NCBI GenBank assembly: GCA_029934875.1
Contig: JAOZLK010000128.1
Coordinates: 1-9,639, forward strand
Origin: Bacteroidales bacterium
GTDB lineage: Bacteria > Bacteroidota > Bacteroidia > Bacteroidales > GCA-2748055
DNA: 9,639 bases
Direction: 5' to 3'
Made by a program: the position numbers and the translations under genes. Positions 1 through 7,038 of the stretch are shown here, in pieces; the stretch's first letter is position 1; the number at the start of each line of letters is the position of its first letter. The notes beneath the pieces were generated by a model that was not told the DNA's origin, ran no database searches, and saw only the letters and a list, made by a program, of their open reading frames with translations.

Positions 1-1
1 G

Positions 2-229
<228 letters not shown>

Positions 230-254
230 GAAACCCTTCTTTCATTAAATTCCG

Positions 255-292
255 GGAGACTGGTCCATTATTGGGTCAGTCTCCTTTTTTTT
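255..292 (+). terminator. Intrinsic terminator of the GAPDH gene
   Basis: A 12-bp stem (255-266 with 273-284) has eight Watson-Crick pairs at its base, then two G-U pairs and two C-G pairs below a 6-nt loop (ATTATT). It is followed directly by eight T residues (285-292). It lies 25 bp after the GAPDH stop and faces the convergent SiaC-family gene. The structure is read directly from the sequence. Confidence 0.93.
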
Positions 293-339
293 GCCCTACA
301 CCGACCTAATCCAGATTTTTTATTATACCCATTCGTCGC

Positions 340-414
340 TTAAAACCGAGCTTGCGAGCTCAGCTTAGCTAATCTTTACTGCGTAAATATTTAGAGGCTT
401 CCTCACGGGTTTAA
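340..414. repeat. Palindrome-rich intergenic element between convergent terminators
   Basis: No gene is visible in this spacer. It contains several short symmetric sequences: GAGCT-TGCG-AGCTC (348-361), TTAGCTAA (365-372), TAAATATTTA (384-393) and GAGG-CTT-CCTC (394-404). The ends, 340-350 and 404-414, are also imperfectly complementary (9 of 11 positions pair), so the whole 75 bp could fold as one branched structure. It resembles the small structured intergenic repeats found in many bacterial genomes, but one copy cannot show that it is repeated. A short structured RNA or chance in AT-rich DNA are alternatives. Confidence 0.35.
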
Positions 415-415
415 T

Positions 416-447
416 AAAAAAGAAGCTGCCCCCTTTCGAGGCAGCCT
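416..447 (-). terminator. Intrinsic terminator of the permease/SiaC-family operon
   Basis: Read on the minus strand, a stem GCTGCC/GGCAGC (445-440 with 430-425) is extended by one G-U and one A-U pair. It encloses a loop of about 9 nt containing CGAAAG and is followed, after one C, by six T residues (421-416). It begins 26 bp beyond the stop of the SiaC-family gene, which fits termination of the leftward transcript. Confidence 0.85.
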
Positions 448-473
448 TTCTTCACATGTATGATTGGGGATAA

Positions 474-851
474 TTAATAATATTCAATATGTTCAAAGGG
501 AATCTGGATGGTCTGTTCGTAGTGCGTTCCAAGCTCCTGTATAGATTCATCTCCCTCCTCGAAGTACCACTTAATCTGCACATCTTTGCCGGCATCATGA
601 TTTATCTTCATAATCCTGAGCACCTCCAGCATATATTTTGAAGATCCGCTGTTGATGTATTCAAGCTTGATACTCATGATTGTCTTTTGGACCGGCGTAA
701 GAAAATACTGATTGATCCAGTCAATCAGATGCTCAAAGAATTCACCCGGGTCTTCCGGTATTGATCTTCCCTCCAAAGAAAGCTCACCCGTATCCCCGAT
801 AAACTCAACTTCAGGCGAATTAAATGTCTTTTTCAAATAGAGATCTTCCAT
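474..851 (-). CDS. SiaC-family regulatory phosphoprotein (DUF1987)
   Basis: This 125-residue cytosolic protein matches the DUF1987/SiaC family along its whole length: a start like MEDL, a beta hairpin ending in TGELSLEGRS (21-30), an EFFEHLIDWINQYF helix (37-50), a strand with IKLEYINSGSS (61-71), then KWYFEEGDES and a PFEHIEY end. In Pseudomonas aeruginosa, SiaC is phosphorylated on a Thr in the equivalent LNTSS segment by the kinase SiaB and dephosphorylated by SiaA. Unphosphorylated SiaC activates a diguanylate cyclase. Here the matching position looks like Ser68 in NSGSS, so a phosphoserine is likely by inference. The gene lies 15 bp downstream of the ABC permease and probably shares its mRNA, with a terminator just after it. 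No SiaB-like kinase, PP2C phosphatase or GGDEF gene is visible, so its partners are unknown. The ATG at 851 is the natural start. Family assignment is confident; function in this organism is not. Confidence 0.88.
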   Translation of the reverse strand: MEDLYLKKTFNSPEVEFIGDTGELSLEGRSIPEDPGEFFEHLIDWINQYFLTPVQKTIMSIKLEYINSGSSKYMLEVLRIMKINHDAGKDVQIKWYFEEGDESIQELGTHYEQTIQIPFEHIEYY

Positions 852-866
852 AGAGATTTCAATAGT

Positions 867-2111
867 TTACTCGTACCTTAACGCAAGAATTGGATCAAGC
901 CTTGAGGCCTTCACTGCCGGGAAATATCCCGATATTATTCCAACCCCGAAACACAATCCAATACCCAACATGACCCATTTCCATGGTATAATGAAACTGG
1001 ATCCTATTGCTAAAGATACGCCATTTCCGATGATTATTCCTAACAAAATACCCACAACTGCTCCCAACTGCCCGATCACAATGGCCTCATAGAGGAACTG
1101 CCTCTTGATCATCAGGGACTTGGCCCCAAGCGCTTTTCTGGTTCCTATCTCCTTGGTTCTCTCTGTTACAGAAACGAGCATTATATTCATCAAACCAATG
1201 ACAGCCCCCAGGAGGGTAATCAAACCAATTATGGTAGCCGCCATGGTAACAAATTTCAAATTTTCGATAAGCATCTGGGCCAGTTGATCGCTCTTGGTAA
1301 TATTGAAATCACTCTCATCCCTTGCTTCCAGCCTCCTGACGATTCTAAAAATCCCCTCGGCTTCCGAGACCGAAATATCCAACATCTCCGCCCTTTCAGG
1401 CATCACACTAACGGAGTAGCGCATCTGGGGTCTGGAGAAATACTGCCTGACATTGGTATGAGGGATCAGGCAAACCCTGTCAGTACCCATACCTCCCGAT
1501 TGGCCCCTTGTTTTAAGAACACCGATAACCCTGTACCTGCTGTTCCCTACCGAAATGAAGCGGTTCAGGGGATCAACCTGGTTACCAAAGGCCTGGCGGG
1601 CCACATCCTTGCCAATCAATACCAGGCTGGCATTCCCTTCAAGATCTGATTCTGCAAAATTCCTGCCTTTTTCAATTTCATATCCCGCTGTATAGATGTA
1701 ATCCTCATCAACACCCAGCACCGTTGTGTTGGGATTGGATTTATAAGATTTATACTTTACAACTGCAGATCCCGAAGCCTGGGTCCATATTGAGACATTG
1801 CCGGGCAACTTATAGTTTTCTTTAAATTCCAAAGCCTGGCGGTGGGATATAAAATCGTGATTCTTTTTGCGATAATTCTGGTTGCCTATATGTACCCGCA
1901 TGCTCCGGGACTCTATGGTAAAGGTGTTTGCCCCCATCATGCTAAAGGATTCGGTCATAACCCCTTTAATTGAATCTATGGCTGTAAGAATGCCAACCAG
2001 GGCCATAATCCCAAAAGCAATGATAAAAACTGTCAGTATGGTTCTGAGCAGGTTGGTCCGAATTGATCTAAGAGCGATCCTGACATTTTCTATAAAAAAT
2101 GCAAATTTCAA
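867..2111 (-). CDS. MacB/FtsX-type ABC transporter permease
   Basis: This 414-residue inner-membrane protein has the MacB topology: one N-terminal helix (about 24-46), a large periplasmic domain (about 47-283, MacB_PCD-like), and three C-terminal helices (about 284-312, 340-366, 378-398) forming the FtsX domain. Hallmarks are the N-terminal IRIALRSIRTNLLRT-like segment, the cytoplasmic coupling stretch TERTKEIGTRKALGA (316-330) and the terminal FPAVKASRLDPILALRYE signature. Such permeases work as dimers with a separate ATPase, in mechanotransmission or efflux, often with a periplasmic adaptor. Neither partner gene is next to it here. The start is uncertain. The frame opens with TTG at 2111, which gives the N-terminus expected for the family, and no in-frame ATG lies before the first helix. 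The ATG at 2121-2119 is out of frame. It is the first gene of a leftward transcript ending in the SiaC-family gene. The substrate cannot be inferred. Confidence 0.93.
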   Translation of the reverse strand: MKFAFFIENVRIALRSIRTNLLRTILTVFIIAFGIMALVGILTAIDSIKGVMTESFSMMGANTFTIESRSMRVHIGNQNYRKKNHDFISHRQALEFKENYKLPGNVSIWTQASGSAVVKYKSYKSNPNTTVLGVDEDYIYTAGYEIEKGRNFAESDLEGNASLVLIGKDVARQAFGNQVDPLNRFISVGNSRYRVIGVLKTRGQSGGMGTDRVCLIPHTNVRQYFSRPQMRYSVSVMPERAEMLDISVSEAEGIFRIVRRLEARDESDFNITKSDQLAQMLIENLKFVTMAATIIGLITLLGAVIGLMNIMLVSVTERTKEIGTRKALGAKSLMIKRQFLYEAIVIGQLGAVVGILLGIIIGNGVSLAIGSSFIIPWKWVMLGIGLCFGVGIISGYFPAVKASRLDPILALRYE

Positions 2112-2153
2112 AAGGAACCATTTTTAATGCAGAATAAAAGTATAAAAATCTGA

Positions 2154-2172
2154 ACAATTAGAGTGCAATTGT
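2154..2172. promoter_or_regulatory. Inverted repeat in the divergent promoter region (possible operator)
   Basis: ACAATT-7 nt-AATTGT forms a perfect 6-bp inverted repeat in the 118-bp gap between the divergently transcribed permease and aconitase genes. Its position about 43 bp upstream of the permease start and 58 bp upstream of the aconitase start would suit a regulator acting on either promoter. Repeats of this size are common by chance in AT-rich DNA, so the assignment is tentative. Confidence 0.25.
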
Positions 2173-2179
2173 GTCAGGC

Positions 2180-2211
2180 TTACAAACCATTTTCATATAT
2201 ATTTACGTTTT
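2180..2211 (+). promoter_or_regulatory. Possible Bacteroidota-type promoter for the aconitase operon
   Basis: The Bacteroidota sigma-ABfr consensus is TTG, 19-21 bp, then TAnnTTTG. TACGTTTT at 2204-2211 matches the -7 element except for the last base, and TTA at 2180-2182 lies 21 bp upstream in place of the -33 TTG. An overlapping alternative -7 element is TATATTTA at 2198-2205. Either would give a leader of only about 15-25 nt before the aconitase ATG. Neither is a strong match. Confidence 0.3.
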
Positions 2212-2229
2212 ATTTCAAAAAATCTCTCC

Positions 2230-4497
2230 ATGACCTTCGATTTTCAAATGATCAAAGACTCCTACCGGGCACTGCCTGGCCGGATTAGTGCAGTCCGGAA
2301 CATCCTTTCCCGCCCTCTGACACTTACAGAAAAAATATTATATAGCCACCTCTATGATGAACAAAGCATACGCGCTTTTTCAAAAGGTGAGGACTATGTT
2401 GATTTTAAACCCGACCGGGTAGCCATGCAGGATGCAACCGCTCAAATGGCCCTTCTGCAATTCATGCAGGCAGGAAAAGCAAGGGCAGCGGTTCCTTCAA
2501 CGGTCCACTGTGATCACCTGATCCAGGCAAAGGAAGGTGCTTTGGCCGATCTTGATACAGCCCGGAGCACAAATAAGGAAGTCTATGATTTCCTTGGTAG
2601 CGTATCAAACAAATACGGCATTGGCTTCTGGAAACCAGGGGCGGGAATTATCCACCAGGTGGTTCTTGAGAATTATGCATTTCCAGGCGGAATGATGATC
2701 GGCACCGACTCTCACACTGTAAATGCCGGCGGACTTGGGATGGTAGCCATCGGAGTTGGCGGAGCAGATGCAGTGGATGTAATGGCAGGCATGGCCTGGG
2801 AACTGAAATTCCCCCGCCTGATAGGAGTAAAACTGACAGGTAAACTTAGCGGGTGGGCCTCAGCAAAGGATGTGATTCTGAAGGTAGCCGGAATCCTTAC
2901 CGTAAAGGGGGGAACCGGAAAAATCGTAGAGTATTTTGGGGAAGGGGCCGAATCCATCTCCTGTACAGGTAAAGGCACGATTTGCAACATGGGTGCCGAA
3001 GTCGGTGCCACCACCTCCCTGTTCGGATATGATCAGAAAATGCGTGACTACCTTGCAGGAACAGGCCGGGAAGATGTGGCGACAGAAGCAGACAAAGTTA
3101 GAGAGCACCTCACTGGCGATGCGGAGGTCTATGCCAATCCGGCGAAGTATTTCGATGAAGTAATCGAAATTGACCTTTCCACCCTGGAGCCGCATATCAA
3201 TGGACCCTTTAGTCCCGATAAGGCGTGGCCCATATCCGAGTTTGCAAAGGCTGTGAAGGAGAATGACTATCCCGAGAAACTGGATGTGGGGCTTATAGGT
3301 TCCTGCACAAATTCATCCTACGAGGATATCACACGGGCTGCCTCCGTTGCAAATCAGGCATTGGAGAAGAATCTGGATGTTTCATCGGAATACACTGTTA
3401 CTCCCGGATCCGAACTGGTAAGGTACACCATCGAAAGAGATGGACTGATCTCTACCTTTGAAAAAATTGGCGGTGTTGTGCTGGCAAATGCATGTGGCCC
3501 CTGCATCGGACAGTGGGCCAGGCACGGTGCAGAAAAACAGGAGAAGAATTCTATCATCACCTCCTTCAACAGGAATTTTGCCAAGAGAGCTGATGGAAAT
3601 CCCAATACCCATTCCTTTGTTGCCTCACCTGAGATTGTTACGGCCCTGGCCATCGCTGGAAAACTGACTTTTAACCCCCTGGTGGACACCCTGGTAAACA
3701 AAGATGGCGAGGCGGTTATGCTTGATGAGCCCAGGGGAATGGAGCTGCCGGAAAAGGGCTTTGAGGTAAAAGACAATGGATACCAGGAACCGGCAGCAGA
3801 CGGTAGTGAAGTTGAGATCGAGGTTGATCCGGCATCGGAACGTCTTCAGCTGCTTTCTCCATTTACCCCCTGGGATGGTGAGGACATGAAAGGTCTGAAA
3901 CTCCTGATCAAAGCAAGCGGGAAATGTACAACTGACCACATCTCCATGGCAGGTCCATGGCTACGGTTCAGGGGACACCTGGACAATATTTCCAATAATA
4001 TGCTCATCGGGGCCGTGAACTTTGCCAATGGGAAAACCAACGAGGTACTCAACCAGCTTAGTGGTAGCTACGGGCCGGTTCCGGATACTGCCAGGGCCTA
4101 TAAAGCTGCCGGTATCGGCAGCATTGTAATTGGAGATGAAAATTACGGAGAGGGTTCATCCCGCGAACATGCTGCCATGGAACCAAGGCATCTGGGCATA
4201 AGGGCCGTATTGGTAAAATCCTTCGCCAGGATTCATGAGACCAACCTGAAAAAACAGGGGGTACTTGCACTTACTTTTGAGGACAAAGCTGATTATGATA
4301 AGGTGAGGGAAGAAGACAGCATCGACGTAATCGGACTGAGCAAGCTTGCTCCGGGACCTGCCCTTGAGATCAGGCTGAATCACAATGACGGAACGAGCCA
4401 TACATTCAGGGTTAAGCATACCCTGAACGAAAACCAGATCAGATGGTTCAGGGCAGGCTCTGCACTTAACCTGATCAAACAGGAAAACCAGGGATAA
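2230..4497 (+). CDS. Aconitate hydratase (mitochondrial-type aconitase)
   Basis: This 755-residue [4Fe-4S] enzyme interconverts citrate and isocitrate through cis-aconitate in the TCA cycle. The three cluster-ligand cysteines are present: Cys359 in GSCTNSS and Cys422 and Cys425 in ACGPC. They are only one residue off the mature pig mitochondrial numbering (358, 421, 424). Other active-site motifs are HCDHLI (93-98), IGTDSHT (157-163), [10 protein letters not shown] (447-456), [12 protein letters not shown] (566-577) and the swivel-domain loop [10 protein letters not shown] (640-649), with catalytic Ser643 and Arg645. Domains 1-3 span about 1-500, a linker about 500-550, and the swivel domain about 550-755. 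Length and motifs fit the eukaryotic-mitochondrial/Bacteroidota clade rather than the 890-residue AcnA or the AcnB type. The gene is intact. The ATG has no clear Shine-Dalgarno sequence, which is normal in this phylum. It leads a four-gene operon; the next gene starts one base after its stop. Confidence 0.97.
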   Translation: MTFDFQMIKDSYRALPGRISAVRNILSRPLTLTEKILYSHLYDEQSIRAFSKGEDYVDFKPDRVAMQDATAQMALLQFMQAGKARAAVPSTVHCDHLIQAKEGALADLDTARSTNKEVYDFLGSVSNKYGIGFWKPGAGIIHQVVLENYAFPGGMMIGTDSHTVNAGGLGMVAIGVGGADAVDVMAGMAWELKFPRLIGVKLTGKLSGWASAKDVILKVAGILTVKGGTGKIVEYFGEGAESISCTGKGTICNMGAEVGATTSLFGYDQKMRDYLAGTGREDVATEADKVREHLTGDAEVYANPAKYFDEVIEIDLSTLEPHINGPFSPDKAWPISEFAKAVKENDYPEKLDVGLIGSCTNSSYEDITRAASVANQALEKNLDVSSEYTVTPGSELVRYTIERDGLISTFEKIGGVVLANACGPCIGQWARHGAEKQEKNSIITSFNRNFAKRADGNPNTHSFVASPEIVTALAIAGKLTFNPLVDTLVNKDGEAVMLDEPRGMELPEKGFEVKDNGYQEPAADGSEVEIEVDPASERLQLLSPFTPWDGEDMKGLKLLIKASGKCTTDHISMAGPWLRFRGHLDNISNNMLIGAVNFANGKTNEVLNQLSGSYGPVPDTARAYKAAGIGSIVIGDENYGEGSSREHAAMEPRHLGIRAVLVKSFARIHETNLKKQGVLALTFEDKADYDKVREEDSIDVIGLSKLAPGPALEIRLNHNDGTSHTFRVKHTLNENQIRWFRAGSALNLIKQENQG

Positions 4498-4498
4498 C

Positions 4499-5578
4499 TT
4501 GGACCAGAAAAACCCCTTCATTAAGAACCTTGCCCTGCTGGGCAGTTTTCTCGGTCAGTTTCCGGATAAATCCAGGAATGACACCGGGGAGTTGGCCAGC
4601 TTGAATAAGGTATTCTACCAGTCTTTCAGCGAAATCCTGGAACGGGAGCCCATACTAAACCCGTGGTTCACTCCAGCATGGCTCGACCATGCACTCAGGG
4701 GGATTTCCCTCATGCTGGAAGAGAAGGTGCTGCTTAAGTGGTTGGGTGCCTACGGGGGAATACCCATAAGGGCAACTCAGCAAAAAACCATAGGCCTGGT
4801 GCTTGCAGGAAACATACCCCTTGTGGGATTTCATGATATACTTTCAGTGCTGGCTAGCGGTCACCGCGTACAGGCCAAGACCTCATCAAAGGACGACCGG
4901 CTCATCCGGGAAGTGGCTGCAATCATCGGCAGTCTGGATGCAGACCTGGGAGAGCGCATCTCATTTACCGATGATCACCTTACAGGTATGGATGCTGTTA
5001 TTGCCACCGGCAGCAACAACAGTTCCCGCTACTTCGAGTACTATTTCAGGGAAATCCCGCACATCATCAGAAAGAACCGCAATGGGGTAGCCGTTTTAAC
5101 TGGTAATGAAACTGAGAGGGAACTGATGGCCCTGGGGGAGGATATCTTCACCTATTTCGGAATGGGATGCAGAAATATCACTAAACTTTTCATCCCGGAG
5201 GCTTATGATCTGAAGGTTCTTCTGGGGGTTCTGGACAACTATGTGGATCTTACCCAGCATAACAAATACACAAACAACGTGGATTATTATCGTTCCATAT
5301 ACCTGATGAATCGTTTGGAATTTCTGGACAATCACGTGACCCTGGTAAAAGAAGATCCAGGCATTGCCAGCCCGGTTGGGGTTGTTTTTTATGAAAGATA
5401 TTCTGAAATTGGAAGGGTGCTACAAGTACTGGATGAAAAGAAGGATGAGATTCAATGCATCGTATCTCTTCATCCTGAAGTACAGAACCGCTTGAAACCG
5501 GGGAAAACACAGGAACCTATGCCCTGGGATTACGCCGACGGAGTGGACACACTAAAGTTCCTGATTGAATTGAAATGA
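4499..5578 (+). CDS. LuxC-like acyl-CoA reductase
   Basis: This 359-residue protein resembles the short acyl-CoA reductases of Bacteroidota (LuxC family, aldehyde-dehydrogenase fold), which reduce a fatty acyl-CoA or related thioester to the aldehyde with NAD(P)H. Visible features are an N-terminal helical part with NPWFTPAWLDHALRGI (54-69), a nucleotide-binding segment with LAGNIPLVGFHDILSVLASG (102-121) and AKTSSKDD (126-133), a GSNNSSRYFEYYF stretch (171-183), the probable catalytic Cys224 in YFGMGCRNI, and the conserved end DYADGVDTLKF (344-354). It is far shorter than Vibrio LuxC (about 480) but normal for this group. There is no ATG before residue 72, and an in-frame stop lies just upstream at 4472, so TTG at 4499 is the likely start. 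AGGGA sits 4 nt before it, inside the end of the aconitase gene. No luxD, luxE or luciferase genes are present, so this has nothing to do with bioluminescence. The substrate is unknown. Confidence 0.85.
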   Translation: MDQKNPFIKNLALLGSFLGQFPDKSRNDTGELASLNKVFYQSFSEILEREPILNPWFTPAWLDHALRGISLMLEEKVLLKWLGAYGGIPIRATQQKTIGLVLAGNIPLVGFHDILSVLASGHRVQAKTSSKDDRLIREVAAIIGSLDADLGERISFTDDHLTGMDAVIATGSNNSSRYFEYYFREIPHIIRKNRNGVAVLTGNETERELMALGEDIFTYFGMGCRNITKLFIPEAYDLKVLLGVLDNYVDLTQHNKYTNNVDYYRSIYLMNRLEFLDNHVTLVKEDPGIASPVGVVFYERYSEIGRVLQVLDEKKDEIQCIVSLHPEVQNRLKPGKTQEPMPWDYADGVDTLKFLIELK

Positions 5579-6123
5579 TATTACTATTCCGAATAATAAG
5601 CGATGAGGACCAGGAGTTCTACCGCGATCTGGTAATCGACGGATCCGACACCTTCCTCGATTTTCATCATGTCCTGCAGGAAAACCTGGGTTTCGACCCT
5701 ACCCAACTGGCCTCCTTTTTCATTACCAATGAGAACTGGGAGAAAGAGAATGAAATTACCCTCATTGACATGATGCAGGAATCGGGTGCTGAAACACTTA
5801 CCATGGAGAAGGTAATCATGGAGCAGTATTTCGATGATGTTAACCAACGGATGATCTATGTGTTTGATTTCTTCTCCGAACGCGCCTTTTTCATGGAACT
5901 CATTGAATACTCGGACCAGGAATCTCCACGGAAAACACCATTTATTGCACAGTCGGTAGGAGATCCTCCCAAGCAACTTGCGCTGGACATGCTTATGGAT
6001 GAGCTGGCAGATGAGGGTGAAGCTGACCCCGATGACGATGACGACAATCCTGAAGGGGATGACCTCAGGATAGATGACCTGGATCCGGATCTCTTTGGAT
6101 CGGGAAATCCAGAGGACTACTAA
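5575..6123 (+). CDS. PRiA4_ORF3-family protein with very acidic tail
   Basis: This 182-residue protein is probably cytosolic, with no signal peptide or membrane helix. The first 135 or so residues fit the plasmid pRiA4b ORF-3 family (PF07929, also called 'IS1096 element passenger TnpR family'): an opening strand LLFRIISDED, a helix SDTFLDFHHVLQENLGFD (24-41) and SFFITNENWEKENEI (48-61). The C-terminal part, 142-182, has 20 Asp/Glu in 41 residues and one Arg, including five consecutive Asp (153-157), and is probably disordered. Its ATG overlaps the stop of the acyl-CoA reductase (ATGA, 5575-5578), so translation is probably coupled, and miaA begins one base after its stop. Despite the family name, nothing here points to a mobile element. 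The molecular function is unknown; the family has no established activity that I can attach. Confidence 0.78.
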   Translation: MILLFRIISDEDQEFYRDLVIDGSDTFLDFHHVLQENLGFDPTQLASFFITNENWEKENEITLIDMMQESGAETLTMEKVIMEQYFDDVNQRMIYVFDFFSERAFFMELIEYSDQESPRKTPFIAQSVGDPPKQLALDMLMDELADEGEADPDDDDDNPEGDDLRIDDLDPDLFGSGNPEDY

Positions 6124-6124
6124 G

Positions 6125-7027
6125 ATGGAAAAAACACTTTTAGTGCTGGGTGGTCCCACTGCCATAGGCAAGACATCATGTGGCATCCTGCTTGCCAGCC
6201 ATTTTAATACAGAAATTCTTTCGGCCGATTCCAGACAAATCTATCGTGAAACCACGATAGGTACAGCAGTACCCTCCCCTGAAGAACTCAGGCTGATTAA
6301 ACACCACTTCATCCAGTCCACCTCCCTGGAAGATCCTTACAACGCCAGCAGATACGAGCAAGATGCTATCCTGGCACTGGAGGAGCTGTTTAAGGATCAC
6401 GATCTTCTTTTAATGGTGGGTGGATCCGGTCTCTACATCGATGCTGTCTGTACCGGAATTGACGACCTCCCTTCTGCTGATCCACTGCTGCGCGCCCATC
6501 TGCTTGAACGATTTAAAGAAGAGGGACTTGAGCCGCTCACCAGGCAGTTAAAGGAACTTGACCCACAAAGCTATGAGAAGGTAGATCTGAAAAATCACAT
6601 GAGGGTCCTGAAAGCCCTGGAGGTTTCCCTGCAAACCGGAAGGCCCTATTCCGAATTCCTTTCAAATACCAGAAAAGAAAGACCTTTCAGGATTCTTCGG
6701 GCAGCTCTTGATATGGATAGGGAGGATCTTTACAAGCGAATAAACCGCCGGGTGGACCAGATGATGGAAGAGGGCTTGCTGGAGGAAGTGAAGAGCGTGA
6801 TCCCTTATCGTCACCTGACAGCCATGAAGACCGTGGGATACCGTGAGTTATTCAGGTACCTGGATGCTGAAATCTCATTGGAGGAAGCCGTGGACCTGAT
6901 TAAACGAAATACCCGGAAGTTTGCCCGTAAACAGCTCACATGGTTCAGAAAGGGCCAGAAGTACACCTGGTTTCACCCTGAGCAGGCTGCTGAGATTGCC
7001 AAATGGGTGGAGGATCAGCAGGATTAG
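6125..7027 (+). CDS. miaA: tRNA dimethylallyltransferase MiaA
   Basis: MiaA transfers a dimethylallyl group from DMAPP to N6 of A37 in tRNAs reading codons that begin with U, the first step toward ms2i6A. The 300-residue sequence is complete: P-loop GPTAIGKT (10-17), SADSRQIY (33-40) with the catalytic Asp35 and the Q38/Y40 region that holds A37, PYNASRYEQDA (71-81), GGSGLYIDA (99-107), NHMRVLKALEV (157-167), the swinging segment MDREDLYKRINRRVD (197-211), and the terminal GYRE (238-241) and RNTRKFARKQLTWFR (261-275) motifs. I chose the ATG at 6125 because it starts 9 residues before the P-loop, as in the family. An in-frame upstream ATG at 6074 would add 17 residues that lie wholly inside the preceding gene. 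It is the last gene of the aconitase operon. It ends 11 bp from the convergent glycosyltransferase, with no terminator in between. Confidence 0.97.
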   Translation: MEKTLLVLGGPTAIGKTSCGILLASHFNTEILSADSRQIYRETTIGTAVPSPEELRLIKHHFIQSTSLEDPYNASRYEQDAILALEELFKDHDLLLMVGGSGLYIDAVCTGIDDLPSADPLLRAHLLERFKEEGLEPLTRQLKELDPQSYEKVDLKNHMRVLKALEVSLQTGRPYSEFLSNTRKERPFRILRAALDMDREDLYKRINRRVDQMMEEGLLEEVKSVIPYRHLTAMKTVGYRELFRYLDAEISLEEAVDLIKRNTRKFARKQLTWFRKGQKYTWFHPEQAAEIAKWVEDQQD

Positions 7028-7038
7028 GCTTTGCAATA

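Noticed and set aside
2119..2121. ATG upstream of the permease as its start
   Set aside because: It is out of frame with the conserved N-terminus, and a frameshift would have to be assumed.
3354..3776. 140-codon open frame on the minus strand inside aconitase
   Set aside because: It is antisense to the conserved Cys-ligand region of aconitase, whose motifs explain the sequence fully.
4499..5578. Part of a bioluminescence (lux) operon
   Set aside because: Only the reductase fold is shared. There are no luxA, luxB, luxD or luxE genes, and short LuxC-like proteins of this type are ordinary in Bacteroidota.
5575..6123. Mobile-element passenger gene, as one family name (IS1096 passenger TnpR) might suggest
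   Set aside because: There is no transposase, inverted repeat or target duplication nearby, and the gene is embedded with overlapping ends in a housekeeping operon.
6074..6124. Upstream in-frame ATG that would lengthen MiaA by 17 residues
   Set aside because: The extension lies wholly inside the preceding gene, is not MiaA-like, and the ATG at 6125 gives the normal distance to the P-loop.
5584..6186. 200-codon open frame on the minus strand
   Set aside because: It is antisense to the PRiA4_ORF3 gene and the start of miaA. It has no recognisable domain and its composition looks like the mirror of an acidic coding sequence.
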